Of a stretch of 64,000 nucleotides of DNA, positions 1 through 11,361 are shown piece after piece. The stretch is from Bacillus mobilis. GTDB lineage: Bacteria > Bacillota > Bacilli > Bacillales > Bacillaceae_G. Under the pieces are notes generated by a model. That model was not told the origin of the DNA. It did not search any database and saw only the letters and a list, made by a program, of their open reading frames with translations. The stretch covers positions 62,001-126,000 of the forward strand of contig NZ_MACF01000086.1 in assembly GCF_001884045.1 (NCBI RefSeq). The letters are read 5' to 3'. The first letter of the stretch is position 1; each line of letters begins with the position of its first letter. The translations under genes and the position numbers were made by a program.

Positions 1-755
1 AATTCTTTTGCTCCACTTTTCTCACCAGCATGTCCATGTAATGCCCCGCAGCAACTTTGTGTTTTCGGAATAACGATATCACAACCAGCTAACTGAAGTA
101 GTTTCATCGTTGCATTATTTGTTTCTAAAAACATCGTATCCATTAAACAACCTGTGAAGAATGCAACTTGTTTCTTCTTTGTACTTTCAGCAGGTAAAAA
201 TGCAGGACGATCTTTCATTTCTTTCATTTTTGGGACTTTTGGTAAAACGAGATCCATCGTTGCAAGTGTTTCAGGGAATAACTTCATAATTCCTGTTTTA
301 TGTGTTAGCGTTTGTAAACCGGAACGTTGGTAAAATCCGATTAATCCTGTTAATGTTCTCATTCGATTTTGATGCGGGAATAGTCCTTCAAAAACGACTT
401 TACGAACAGCTTTCACTGGCACGGAGAACTTTTTATTTTGATTTATAATATCACGAGTTTCTTCTAATAAATGTCCATAATTCACACCTGATGGACAAAC
501 AGGTTCACAAGCGCGGCAGCCAAGACAAACATTTAATGTGTTTTCAACATCTTCATCTGGCTCAATTAAACCGTCAACGACCGCTTTCATTAATGCGATA
601 CGTCCACGTGGTGAATGTGATTCTTTATATCCAGATTGAATATAAGTAGGACAAGTTGGTAAGCAGAAACCGCATCGCATACAGTTTAGTAGTTCATCTT
701 CACTTAATCGTTCTTTAAATTCCTTTTGAATGTTTTCTTTATTTAATGTTGTCAT
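1..755 (-). CDS. glcF: Glycolate oxidase iron-sulfur subunit GlcF (partial, C-terminus beyond window)
   Basis: Iron-sulfur subunit of glycolate oxidase, which passes electrons from the flavoprotein GlcD towards the respiratory chain. The visible N-terminal ~251 residues hold two ferredoxin-type CxxCxxCxxxC clusters (Cys25/28/31/35 and Cys77/80/83/87) followed by the first CCG domain with a CCGALHGHAGE motif near the window edge. The ATG lies on the complement of 753-755 and overlaps the glcD stop by 4 nt (ATGA), so the two are translationally coupled. The second CCG domain must lie left of the window. The partner GlcD and the regulator next door match the B. subtilis ysfB-ysfC-ysfD arrangement. 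Family call is firm; substrate (glycolate versus another 2-hydroxyacid) is inferred. Confidence 0.9.
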   Translation of the reverse strand, partial: MTTLNKENIQKEFKERLSEDELLNCMRCGFCLPTCPTYIQSGYKESHSPRGRIALMKAVVDGLIEPDEDVENTLNVCLGCRACEPVCPSGVNYGHLLEETRDIINQNKKFSVPVKAVRKVVFEGLFPHQNRMRTLTGLIGFYQRSGLQTLTHKTGIMKLFPETLATMDLVLPKVPKMKEMKDRPAFLPAESTKKKQVAFFTGCLMDTMFLETNNATMKLLQLAGCDIVIPKTQSCCGALHGHAGEKSGAKE

Positions 756-2164
756 CGCTCAACCACCACTCTTTTACGAGTGTCCTTCGCGAACATCTTT
801 CCTGGATTCATAATGTTATTTGGATCGAAGGCTTGTTTAATCCCTTGCATAGCAGCAATACCTTCTTTACCTAATTTCATTTCTAAATACGGAGCTTTCA
901 TCGCACCAACACCATGTTCACCAGTAATCGTGCCGCCAAGTTCAATTGCTTTTGCAAATATCTCAGCAAATGCTTGTTCAGCTCGGTGCATTTCTTCTTC
1001 ATTACGAGCATCTGTCATACAAGTTGGATGTAAGTTACCATCACCAGCATGTCCAAATGTACAAATAGGAATATTATATTTTTTTGCAATGGCATTAATC
1101 GCTTCAACCATTGGAGCGATTTGTGAACGTGGTACCGTTGCATCTTCCAGTATTGTAGTAGGCTTTAATCTTGCAAGTGCTGATAGTGCACTACGGCGAG
1201 CTGTCCGAAGCGCATCTGCTTCTGCTTCATCTTTGGCAACGCGAACATCAACTGCATTCATAGAGCGGCAAACGTTAGCCATTTTTTCAATATCTCGATT
1301 GACAACTTCAGGCGGACCATCTTGCTCAATTAATAAAATTGCTTTTACGTCAGTTGGTAAACCGATTTGAGCAAACTCTTCTACTACTTCAATTGTCGGT
1401 TGGTCTAAAAACTCAAGTGTCGCTGGAATGATTTTATTTGCAATAATAGAAGAAACAGCACGAGCAGCTTCATTAATATCTTCATAGAGCGCAAGCATCG
1501 TTTTCTTCGTTTCAGGCATAGGAACAAGTTTTAAAATTGCTTCTGTTACGACACCAAGTGTTCCTTCAGAACCGATAAATAACCGAGTTAAATCGTAACC
1601 AGCTACATCTTTTGCTAATTTACCACCAGTGCGAATAATATCGCCATTCGGTAAGACAAGTTCAAGACCCATCACATAATCACGTGTTACGCCATATTTC
1701 AATCCGCGTAAGCCACCTGAGTTTTCATTAATGTTACCGCCAATTGTAGAAATTTTCATCGAGCTTGGATCTGGTGGATAAAATAAACCTTTTTCTTCTA
1801 CCGCTTTAATAATATCAAGCGTAATCACACCAGCTTGTACTGTGATTGTTAAATTCTCTTCATCAATTTCTAAAATGTTATTCATATGACGGAAGATAAG
1901 GACGATACCGCCTTCAAGTGGACATGTTCCTGCGCAAAGGTTTGTTCCAGAGCCACGAACATATACAGGAATGTTGTGAGTGTTACATACTTTTAACACT
2001 TCTGCTACTTCATTTGTATTACGAGGAGCAATGACAGCATCAGGCATTGCTTGGAAGTTTGGAGTGGCATCATAACTATACGTTAAACGCCCCATATTGG
2101 ATGTATCTACATTATCTTCGCCAACAATGGATACGAATGAATGAATAATTTGCTTTTCTAACAT
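752..2164 (-). CDS. glcD: Glycolate oxidase FAD-binding subunit GlcD
   Basis: Flavoprotein subunit that oxidises glycolate to glyoxylate. The 470-residue protein has an FAD_binding_4 (PCMH/VAO) domain at about residues 35-215, with VRGSGTNLCAG and IGGNINENSGG near the FAD, and an FAD-oxidase_C domain at about 220-455 with HAGDGNLHPT and ITGEHGVG motifs typical of the D-lactate/glycolate dehydrogenase group. The ATG is preceded by GAGGGGG at good spacing. It is first gene of a glcD-glcF operon (4-nt overlap). Upstream, a TATAAT-like box on the minus strand near 2197 could be the -10, but no convincing -35 was found. It could also accept D-lactate; the LutABC system downstream handles L-lactate. 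Confidence 0.93.
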   Translation of the reverse strand: MLEKQIIHSFVSIVGEDNVDTSNMGRLTYSYDATPNFQAMPDAVIAPRNTNEVAEVLKVCNTHNIPVYVRGSGTNLCAGTCPLEGGIVLIFRHMNNILEIDEENLTITVQAGVITLDIIKAVEEKGLFYPPDPSSMKISTIGGNINENSGGLRGLKYGVTRDYVMGLELVLPNGDIIRTGGKLAKDVAGYDLTRLFIGSEGTLGVVTEAILKLVPMPETKKTMLALYEDINEAARAVSSIIANKIIPATLEFLDQPTIEVVEEFAQIGLPTDVKAILLIEQDGPPEVVNRDIEKMANVCRSMNAVDVRVAKDEAEADALRTARRSALSALARLKPTTILEDATVPRSQIAPMVEAINAIAKKYNIPICTFGHAGDGNLHPTCMTDARNEEEMHRAEQAFAEIFAKAIELGGTITGEHGVGAMKAPYLEMKLGKEGIAAMQGIKQAFDPNNIMNPGKMFAKDTRKRVVVER

Positions 2165-2281
2165 TGGAAATCCCCCTCAAACTGTTAACGTATTTAGTCA
2201 TTATAAAAAACGTTGTCACAGTGCTTTCATTATAATGATAAAAAAGTTGGGGGATTCTTTCTATGTATAATCATCTAAAGA

Positions 2282-3397
2282 TTACTCTATTTTATCGTTC
2301 TTTTTTGTGTGATTATCTAATAAGAGGAGCGAGAAGTATAGAATATGTAAGTCTTTGAATTGTTTCGGATCAAGTCCTGTATGCTCCTCGACCTTTTTAA
2401 GTCTGTAATGCAATGTGTTAATGTGTATATGTAATTGTTCAGCTGTTTGTTTATAGGATTGGTTATAATCGATAAATAAGCGTAAAGTGTGCATAAGCTC
2501 AGGAGATGATAGTAAGTTTTCAATCGTGCGCCTTAGAAACTGTTCCCGCGTTTCTGCAGAAATATCTTGTAAGCACATTTCTAAACGTAAATCTTCATTA
2601 AATACAATTTGTTTCGTTTCAAGTGATACGGAAAGAGCTTGCAATGCTTGTTCGTACGACAAGTTCATATTGCTTGGCGTAACGGACTGTCCAATCCCGA
2701 TATATAAAGGAATAGAAAACGAATTTTCACAGTCTTGTTTTAATCGTGTTAAAAATTGATACGTTTGTTCTTTGGAGCTTGTGGCTGTAAATAAAATGAA
2801 TCGATCATTTCCCCAGCGAACAAATAGATGCTCCTTTGTTAATAGATTGCGTACGTGTTGCCAAATTTTACGCTGAAGCATCGTGTCATTTTGATCGATA
2901 GAGAACAAAATAAGTTGTTTCTTCTTATATAAATCAATACCAAGTGTTTTTGCGCGATCGAGAAAGCTTGGAGACCAGTCTGTATTTTGAAGCCAATCAA
3001 AGACAAACGCTTCATAAGAACGGTGTTCAAGTTCTAGTTGTTCTAAAAAGTAGTTTTCATGAATGAGTAGTTCGGTCATTTTACGTAATATTTCTCCGTA
3101 TTGTGAAATGTTTTCAGGTTCGCCTGTAATTCCAATGACACCAATTACTTCGTCATGAAATAGTAAGGGGAGGTTCATCCCCGCCTTTACGCCTTGCAAA
3201 CGTCGTTCATCTTCTTTTGTAATAATGACAGTTTTCTTTTGTTTTGCACATCGGAGTGCGCCTTCATGAAACTGACCGATTCTTTCTACATCTGTACTTG
3301 CGATAATAACGCCTTCTATATTAATGATAATAATATTTTCTTTAATTAGTCTGCGTACTTCTCGTACAATTTTATTCGCTAAATCAGGAAAAAGCAT
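2282..3397 (-). CDS. CdaR/YsfB-type transcriptional regulator
   Basis: Probable activator of the glcDF operon. The 371-residue protein starts with a sugar-diacid recognition (Diacid_rec) domain (residues ~1-130), then a GGDEF-like/middle region, and ends with a PucR C-terminal helix-turn-helix (about 310-365, TAEQLHIHINTLHYRLKKVEE). A GTG at 3406 would sit directly on the GAGGTG ribosome site; the ATG at 3397 gives 8-nt spacing and is chosen. It lies upstream of and in the same direction as glcDF, as ysfB does beside ysfCD in B. subtilis. Family assignment is clear, the effector (glycolate or a related acid) is inferred. Confidence 0.85.
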   Translation of the reverse strand: MLFPDLANKIVREVRRLIKENIIIINIEGVIIASTDVERIGQFHEGALRCAKQKKTVIITKEDERRLQGVKAGMNLPLLFHDEVIGVIGITGEPENISQYGEILRKMTELLIHENYFLEQLELEHRSYEAFVFDWLQNTDWSPSFLDRAKTLGIDLYKKKQLILFSIDQNDTMLQRKIWQHVRNLLTKEHLFVRWGNDRFILFTATSSKEQTYQFLTRLKQDCENSFSIPLYIGIGQSVTPSNMNLSYEQALQALSVSLETKQIVFNEDLRLEMCLQDISAETREQFLRRTIENLLSSPELMHTLRLFIDYNQSYKQTAEQLHIHINTLHYRLKKVEEHTGLDPKQFKDLHILYFSLLLLDNHTKKNDKIE

Positions 3398-3533
3398 AAT
3401 TTGCACACCTCAAATTCTATTTGTTGTACATTATATATGTAAATGAAGTAAGAAAGGAAAATTTCACACTTTCCACACATTTATTTGTTATTTTACAATT
3501 ATAACGAAATCATCCGAAGATGGAGGGAATCTT

Positions 3534-4508
3534 TTGAGAAAGTATGTTTTTCTTCTCTGTTTTTTATTTCTATTAGTAGGGTGTCAAGGAAGTACATATA
3601 CACCGATTGCTAAAGATAAAAGTGTTATGATAACAACGAATATAAAAGAAGGTAGTATCAGTTTTGTTGATAAACAAACTAAAAAGTTAATTACGACATG
3701 GGAACTTAATGAACCAATGGCAGGAGTTGCACTACTTCCAAACGGCGAGGATATACTTGTATATGGCAAGCAGTTAGAGTACATGTATGTATATTCACTA
3801 GCAGAGGGACGGCAAGTGGACAAGTATAAAACTGGAAAAGGCATTGTAAATGTGATTGTATCCGAAGATAAAAAGCAATTATTTGCTGCCGATCAAACTG
3901 CCCAAAAGGTAAGGTTCTTTACGATAAAAGGGAAAGAGACAGGGAGTGTATCAACAGGAAAAGGACCGATAACGATGGTAGAGTACCATAACCAGTTATC
4001 TGTATTAAACTTTTATGATACGAAGCTAACGACAATTGATACAAAGAAAAAAGAAGTGATACAATCCTTTATGATTCCCCCAGCATCAACAGGAGCGACA
4101 ATTAGCCCAGATGGGAAAGAAATATGGATTGGCGGACATGGTGATGGAAATCAAGTCAATGAAAAAGTATTAGTATATTCATTGCAGAGCGGAGAAATGG
4201 TACGTTCTTTACATGCTCCGTTTATGCCTGTGAATATAACGAAGGATAATAAGTATGTATATGCATTAAGTCACGGTTCGAATACGCTTAGACAGTTTGA
4301 TGTTAGCACGTATAAAGAGGTAGCCTCTGTAGAAATAGGGTCGAATCCATTTGCATTTTTGAAGAGCGGAGCAGAAGGATACGTAGCAAGCTATGATAGT
4401 GATGAAGTGTGTGTCATAGATATGAAGAATTTGAAAATAAAACAAACAATTAAAGTCGGAAAAGGGCCGTTTCAACTCATAGAGAGGGAAGGGAAGAACA
4501 ATGAGTAA
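3534..4508 (+). CDS. Beta-propeller (YncE-like) lipoprotein
   Basis: A 324-residue surface lipoprotein. The N-terminus (lysine/arginine, hydrophobic stretch, lipobox LLVGC with Cys17) is a type II signal peptide. The rest is made of repeats such as GKGIVNVIVSEDKKQLFAAD, TGKGPITMV and SNPFAFLKSGAEGYVASYDSD, the blade pattern of YVTN/YncE-type seven-bladed propellers. It uses a TTG start 7 nt after GGAGGG. Its last 8 nt overlap the response regulator gene, so it is co-translated with the two-component system and may be its sensory accessory or its extracellular ligand binder; that role is inference. No enzymatic motif was seen. Confidence 0.8.
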   Translation: MRKYVFLLCFLFLLVGCQGSTYTPIAKDKSVMITTNIKEGSISFVDKQTKKLITTWELNEPMAGVALLPNGEDILVYGKQLEYMYVYSLAEGRQVDKYKTGKGIVNVIVSEDKKQLFAADQTAQKVRFFTIKGKETGSVSTGKGPITMVEYHNQLSVLNFYDTKLTTIDTKKKEVIQSFMIPPASTGATISPDGKEIWIGGHGDGNQVNEKVLVYSLQSGEMVRSLHAPFMPVNITKDNKYVYALSHGSNTLRQFDVSTYKEVASVEIGSNPFAFLKSGAEGYVASYDSDEVCVIDMKNLKIKQTIKVGKGPFQLIEREGKNNE

Positions 4509-5172
4509 ATATAGGGTGCTAGTTGTAGATGATGAAAGTGATATGAGGCAGCTCGTTGGAATGTATTTAGATAATTTCGGATACGAGTGGGGAGAAGCTG
4601 AAAATGGAAAAGAGGCGCTAAAAAAATTAGAGACGGATCATTATGATTTCGTTGTATTAGATATTATGATGCCAGAGATGGATGGACTTTCAGTTTGTAA
4701 AGAAATTAGAAAAACATCAGATGTACCAATTATATTTTTAACAGCAAAAGGTGAAGAGTGGAATAGGGTGAACGGCTTACGTATGGGAGCAGATGATTAT
4801 ATTGTAAAGCCATTTAGTCCTGGAGAACTAATTGCTCGTATGGAAGCTGTGCTAAGACGTTATACAAAGCAAGAGCAACAAGAGGAGATTCAGTTTGGAC
4901 CAATCCTTATTAATGAAAAAAGTAGGAAGATTGAGGCAGGTGGTGAGCCGATTTCTCTTACAGTAAAAGAGTTTGATTTACTCTATTTTCTTTGCCAACA
5001 TACAGGACAAGTATTTAGCCGGGAACAATTGCTGGAAAAGGTATGGGGATATGATTATGCCGGAAGTACAAGAACAGTAGATACGCACGTGAAAACGATG
5101 CGTTTGAAGCTTGGAGAAAGTGGAAACTACATTCAAACTGTTTGGGGTGTAGGCTATAAATTTGAGGTGTAA
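4501..5172 (+). CDS. OmpR/PhoB-family response regulator
   Basis: Response regulator of 223 residues. The receiver domain (about 4-117) has the acidic pair DDE near residue 10, the phosphoacceptor in VVLDIMMPEMDG (Asp ~53), the conserved Thr in IIFLTAKGE and Lys in IVKPFSPGE. The C-terminal winged helix (about 127-222) has the standard SREQLLEKVWGYDYAGSTRTVDTH-type recognition region and ends in GVGYKFEV. It overlaps the lipoprotein gene by 8 nt and is 3 nt from the kinase gene, forming one operon. Targets are not visible from the sequence. Confidence 0.92.
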   Translation: MSKYRVLVVDDESDMRQLVGMYLDNFGYEWGEAENGKEALKKLETDHYDFVVLDIMMPEMDGLSVCKEIRKTSDVPIIFLTAKGEEWNRVNGLRMGADDYIVKPFSPGELIARMEAVLRRYTKQEQQEEIQFGPILINEKSRKIEAGGEPISLTVKEFDLLYFLCQHTGQVFSREQLLEKVWGYDYAGSTRTVDTHVKTMRLKLGESGNYIQTVWGVGYKFEV

Positions 5173-5175
5173 CGT

Positions 5176-6576
5176 ATGTTTACGATGGTACAGAAGCTTT
5201 GGTTGACAGTAGTATGTGCAGTATTTGTAACAGTTTCCTTTCTTTATTTTGTATCTTTATATTCGTATGAAAAGCTATACGTTGATAATTTAAAAGATTC
5301 ATTAGTAATGGAAGGGAAGGGTCTTGCTGCGCAATATGATAAGCGTGAAGGAATAGCAACTTTTGAAGAGAAAGTACGAGCATTTGATCAAATATCTAGT
5401 TCAGACGTTCTTTTCGTATCAAACCCACGTGATTTAAGCGCATGTTTACCTTTTGATGTGCATCATCATTCTCTTATAAGTGAAGGGGACAGGCAAACAT
5501 TATTAGATGGAAAAACGGTGACAAAGATAGGGTATGAGGAACATTTTGACCGTAATATTATGGGGGTTGTCATCCCCGTTTTAGAAAATAAAAAGTTAGT
5601 TGGCATTGTATATTCTTATATTCCTTTAAAGAGTATAAAAGACTTAATATATGATATGGGCCTTATTTTAGCGCCATTAGCACTTGCTATGACTTTACTA
5701 ACAATATGGATTGGTAGAAAAATTATTATCGCTATTACGAGACCGCTTTCGCAAATGGAACGAGTGGCAAATCATTTAGCTACGGGAGATTTCTCAGAAC
5801 GAATTACAATTTCTTCCGAAGATGAAATTGGACGATTAGGAAAAGCATTTAATAAAATGGCAAATTCTTTAGAGACAGAAGACGTAAAGCGTAAGGAATT
5901 TTTAGCTAACGTTTCGCATGAACTAAGAACACCGCTTAGTTATATAAAAGGATATAGCGAGGCTATTTTAGATGGTGTAGCGAAGGGACCGCAGCAGGAA
6001 AAAGTAACACAGCTCATTCATAAAGAAGCAGATCGAATGCAGCGCCTCGTTCATGATTTATTAGATTTAGCACAATTAGAAGGTGAACATTTTCCGTTAA
6101 AGAAACAACCTATCGTTTTTTCACAACTCATTGAAGATGTGTTAGATACGTATGAGATTAAGTTTATAGAAAAGAAAATTCGTATTTCAACAAATTTAAA
6201 TCCAGAAATCATTGTAATGATTGATGAGGATCGTATGCAACAAGTGCTTCATAACGTGCTAGATAATGCGATACGGTATACAAATCCAAACGGGGATATT
6301 ATGATAACGCTCATGCAGCTAGATGATTACTGTGAATTGAACATAAAAGATACAGGAATCGGTATTGAAACAGAGCATTTAGAAAATCTTGGCGAACGTT
6401 TTTACCGCGTTGATAAAGCGAGAAGTCGTCAACATGGTGGAACAGGTTTAGGCCTTGCTATTGTAAGACAAATTGTGCATATACATGATGGACAGTGGCG
6501 AATTGAAAGTGAAAAAGGGAATGGAACGACGGTTAGTATTAAATTAAAAATACAACTTGAAGAAAGCATGTTCTGA
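5176..6576 (+). CDS. Membrane sensor histidine kinase
   Basis: Cognate kinase of the adjacent regulator, 466 residues. Transmembrane segments lie at about 7-27 and 155-177 and flank a ~125-residue extracytoplasmic sensor region. A HAMP linker (about 180-232) leads to HisKA with FLANVSHELRTPL (phosphoacceptor His) and a HATPase domain with N-box NVLDNAIRYTNP and G-boxes DTGIGI and GGTGLGL. ATG follows GAGGTG with 6-nt spacing. A stem-loop overlapping the stop codon probably ends the three-gene operon. The signal sensed is unknown; the co-transcribed propeller lipoprotein is a candidate partner. Confidence 0.92.
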   Translation: MFTMVQKLWLTVVCAVFVTVSFLYFVSLYSYEKLYVDNLKDSLVMEGKGLAAQYDKREGIATFEEKVRAFDQISSSDVLFVSNPRDLSACLPFDVHHHSLISEGDRQTLLDGKTVTKIGYEEHFDRNIMGVVIPVLENKKLVGIVYSYIPLKSIKDLIYDMGLILAPLALAMTLLTIWIGRKIIIAITRPLSQMERVANHLATGDFSERITISSEDEIGRLGKAFNKMANSLETEDVKRKEFLANVSHELRTPLSYIKGYSEAILDGVAKGPQQEKVTQLIHKEADRMQRLVHDLLDLAQLEGEHFPLKKQPIVFSQLIEDVLDTYEIKFIEKKIRISTNLNPEIIVMIDEDRMQQVLHNVLDNAIRYTNPNGDIMITLMQLDDYCELNIKDTGIGIETEHLENLGERFYRVDKARSRQHGGTGLGLAIVRQIVHIHDGQWRIESEKGNGTTVSIKLKIQLEESMF

Positions 6577-6595
6577 CGTGAAGGACATGCTTTTC
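6564..6595 (+). terminator. Rho-independent terminator after kinase gene
   Basis: AAGCATGT (6564-6571) pairs with ACATGCTT (6585-6592), followed by a T-rich tail. The 5' arm lies in the last codons and the stop of the kinase gene. Confidence 0.65.
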
Positions 6596-6756
6596 TTCAT
6601 GAATACATATAAATTAATATCAAATAAATATTAAAAATTTGACGATTTTATGAACAAAACATTTGTACTTCTTACCAATTCGTTCTAAAATAGTTATGAT
6701 GCAAAGTTCTTATAAATCGTTTCAATTGTTGTTTGGAAGATACTGAGGTGATTTAA

Positions 6757-7476
6757 CTGGAGTACAAATCTATTAAACCGAAAAAAATTTACGAAGAAGT
6801 ATCTGAAGCTATTTTAACAATGATTAAAAATGGTACGTTAAAACCTGGTGACAAACTACTTCCTGTACATCAATTAGCTGAGCAGTTTCAAGTTGGTAGA
6901 TCTGCTGTTCGTGAAGCGTTAAGTGCGCTAAGAGCAATGGGCCTAATTGAGATGAAACAAGGAGAAGGTACATATGTGAAGAGTTTCGATTCTTCTTCAT
7001 TAACAAAATCATTAAACAATAAATTATTAATGAAGAAAGAAGATATTTTGAACTTATTAGAAGTACGAAAGGTGCTTGAAGTGGGGGCAGTTCGAGCAGC
7101 TGCGGCAAAACGTACGGAAGATAATTTGCAAAATATGAAGCATTGGTTAGATGAAATGGCAAAGAGCATTGGAGATGAAAAGGCTGGTGAAAAAGCAGAT
7201 TTTCAGTTCCATATGGGAATTGCGGAGTCTTCGCATAACAACATTTTGCTTGAACTCATGAATCACGTTTCAGAGATGATTGCTGAAACAATTGGTGAAT
7301 CGAGACGCATTATTTTATATGGTGAACAAACAACATCAGAACGACTTATAGAAGAGCATCAAGTTATATATGATGCAGTGTTAAAGCAAGATATAGAATT
7401 AGCGCAGCAAGCAATGCTAGATCATTTAACAAATGTAGAACATATTGTCACAGGTAAAAACGATATAAATTCGTAA
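6757..7476 (+). CDS. lutR: GntR/FadR-family repressor LutR (LldR), probable CTG start
   Basis: Repressor of the lactate-utilisation operon. A GntR winged helix (about residues 5-75; LAEQFQVGRSAVREALSAL) is followed by an all-helical FCD ligand domain (~90-225) with the FHMGIAESSHN motif. The first ATG (6820) would remove the start of the winged helix. In frame, a CTG at 6757 is preceded by a stop at 6754 and by GAGGTGA at 6745-6751, and translates to a normal GntR N-terminus (EYKSIKPKKIYEEVSEAIL), giving 239 residues, the family length. I therefore place the start at the CTG. It lies upstream of lutABC in the same direction, as expected for lactate control. Confidence 0.85.
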   Translation: MEYKSIKPKKIYEEVSEAILTMIKNGTLKPGDKLLPVHQLAEQFQVGRSAVREALSALRAMGLIEMKQGEGTYVKSFDSSSLTKSLNNKLLMKKEDILNLLEVRKVLEVGAVRAAAAKRTEDNLQNMKHWLDEMAKSIGDEKAGEKADFQFHMGIAESSHNNILLELMNHVSEMIAETIGESRRIILYGEQTTSERLIEEHQVIYDAVLKQDIELAQQAMLDHLTNVEHIVTGKNDINS

Positions 7477-7588
7477 TTTAATCTTTTAAAAATCAAATTT
7501 TTTGATAAAATAGAGAGAGATTAAGTAAGCGTTTTCTTTAGAAGAGGGAGAGGATAGGCCATGGTTGAGCCTACTTCTTCTTTCCTTA

Positions 7589-7601
7589 GTCATCTGATGA
7601 C
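7589..7601. promoter_or_regulatory. Candidate LutR operator upstream of lutA
   Basis: GTCATCTGATGAC is a 13-bp perfect palindrome around a central T, 43 nt before the lutA start. FadR-type GntR regulators bind short palindromes of this size, and the only nearby regulator is LutR. Assignment is by position and symmetry. Confidence 0.5.
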
Positions 7602-7644
7602 CATATGTTTGTTGGTGGAGTTGTAAAAAGGGGGAGTAATAGTT

Positions 7645-8364
7645 ATGAAAGTTACTTTATTTGTTACTTGTTTAGTCGATATGTTTGAAACAAACGTCGG
7701 CAAAGCAACAGTTGAAGTGTTGGAACGTTTAGGTTGTGAAATTGAATTTCCAGAAGCACAAGTTTGTTGCGGTCAGCCTGCTTATAATAGTGGCCATGTA
7801 GAAGCAGCAAAAGAAGCGATGAAACATATGATTGAAACTTTCGAAGATGCAGAATATATCGTTACACCATCTGGTTCTTGTGCGACAATGTTTCATGAGT
7901 ATCCGCATGTTTTTAAAGATGATCCGAAGTGGGCTAAACGTGCACAAAAGGTTGCTGATAAAACATATGAATTGACACAATTTATTGTAGATGTTTTAAA
8001 AGTTACAGATGTTGGTGCAAGCTTACCAGGGATCGCTACTGTTCATAAATCTTGTCATATGACACGCCTGCTTGGAGTAAAAGAGGCGCCAGGAATTTTA
8101 TTATCAAACGTCAAAGGATTAACTGTGAGAGAACTGCCAAACGAGCAAAATTGTTGTGGGTTTGGGGGAACGTTTTCAGTGAAGATGACTCCAATTTCTG
8201 AGCAAATGGTAGATGAAAAGGTAGATAGTGCAATGGAAACAGGTGCTGATTATTTAATCGGTGCAGATTGTGGGTGTTTGTTAAACATTGGCGGACGTAT
8301 TGAGCGTTTAGGAAAAGAAATAAAAGTAATGCATATTGCTGAGGTACTGAATAGTCGCTCATGA
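7645..8364 (+). CDS. lutA: L-lactate oxidation subunit LutA (CCG-domain protein)
   Basis: Subunit of the LutABC complex that oxidises L-lactate to pyruvate. The 239-residue protein consists of two cysteine-rich CCG domains; [11 protein letters not shown] (about residue 40) and [12 protein letters not shown] (about 170) are the cluster/heterodisulfide-type motifs, and [11 protein letters not shown] lies between. ATG follows GGGGGAGTAATAGTT. First gene of lutABC with 16 nt to lutB. The lutR gene and a palindrome upstream suggest lactate-responsive repression. Confidence 0.93.
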   Translation: MKVTLFVTCLVDMFETNVGKATVEVLERLGCEIEFPEAQVCCGQPAYNSGHVEAAKEAMKHMIETFEDAEYIVTPSGSCATMFHEYPHVFKDDPKWAKRAQKVADKTYELTQFIVDVLKVTDVGASLPGIATVHKSCHMTRLLGVKEAPGILLSNVKGLTVRELPNEQNCCGFGGTFSVKMTPISEQMVDEKVDSAMETGADYLIGADCGCLLNIGGRIERLGKEIKVMHIAEVLNSRS

Positions 8365-8380
8365 AGGGGGAACATAAGCT

Positions 8381-10512
<2,132 letters not shown>

Positions 10513-10520
10513 AAGAGGGG

Positions 10521-10550
10521 AAAGCAGGCCAGAAAATGGCCTGCTTTTTT
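10521..10550 (+). terminator. Terminator of lutABC
   Basis: AAAGCAGGCC and GGCCTGCTTT form a 10-bp perfect stem with a 7-nt loop, then T6. Confidence 0.9.
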
Positions 10551-10624
10551 AATAGAATAGAGATAATATGAAGTAGAATTTCTCTCCTTTTTTTGCTATG
10601 TTCTTCTGGAAAGGAGAGGAAGGG

Positions 10625-11347
10625 ATGTTCACTTATTTATATGCATTGTTAGTGGGGATGGTGTTTGGTTCTTTTTTTATGGTAATTGCGATGAGAGTTC
10701 CACTAGGTGAGTCTATCATTACCCCGCGTTCACATTGTCATTATTGTAAGTATGTGCTAAAGCCAAAAGAATTGATCCCAATCATTTCATTTTGTATACA
10801 GAGGGGACGTTGTACGAATTGTAAGAGGACGATTTCAATTTTGTACGTAGTATTTGAACTTGTAACCGGAATGATATTTCTTCTTACTGTATATATGATT
10901 GGGATGGAACGAGAGCTTATCATCATTTTATCGCTATTTTCATTACTTCTTATTATTTCAGTTACAGATTACATATATATGTTAATCCCAAATCGTATTT
11001 TAGCTTGGTTTGCCTGTTTACTCATTTTAGAATGTCTTTTTGTACCGTTAGTAACTTGGACAGATAGTATAGTTGGTAGTGGCGTTATATTCATTTTGTT
11101 ATATTGCATGCAAAAGATATATCCAGAAGGACTTGGTGGAGGGGATATAAAATTACTTTCGCTACTTGGGTTTATAGTGGGACTGAAAGGGATTTTTATG
11201 ATTTTATTTTTAGCATCTTGTTTTAGTCTTTGTTTCTTTGGAGTTGGTATAGTATTAAAACGTCTGAAAATGAGGAGCCAAATTCCGTTTGGTCCTTTTA
11301 TTAGCCTTGGGGCAATATGTTACATGTTAGTCACGTATACAAAATAG
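10625..11347 (+). CDS. comC: Type 4 prepilin-like leader peptidase ComC
   Basis: Membrane aspartyl protease that processes and methylates the competence pseudopilins (ComGC and relatives). The 240-residue protein has the N-terminal transmembrane segment GMVFGSFFMVIAMRVP, a zinc-binding pair CHYC and CTNC (about 42-75), and the two catalytic aspartate motifs VTDYIYMLIPN and GGGDIKLL, with about seven hydrophobic segments. An upstream in-frame ATG at 10598 lacks a ribosome site; ATG 10625 follows GGAGAGGAAGGG and gives the canonical N-terminus. It is 14 nt from the next small gene, probably co-transcribed. Confidence 0.88.
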   Translation: MFTYLYALLVGMVFGSFFMVIAMRVPLGESIITPRSHCHYCKYVLKPKELIPIISFCIQRGRCTNCKRTISILYVVFELVTGMIFLLTVYMIGMERELIIILSLFSLLLIISVTDYIYMLIPNRILAWFACLLILECLFVPLVTWTDSIVGSGVIFILLYCMQKIYPEGLGGGDIKLLSLLGFIVGLKGIFMILFLASCFSLCFFGVGIVLKRLKMRSQIPFGPFISLGAICYMLVTYTK

Positions 11348-11361
11348 AGAGGGGATAGAAC

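Noticed and set aside
2190-2260. cre site before glcD
   Set aside because: The nearest match has two mismatches to the consensus, including the central CG.
7561-7626. 21-codon open frame before lutA
   Set aside because: Kept only as a weak leader-peptide idea; the operator inside it suggests the transcript may start downstream of its ATG.
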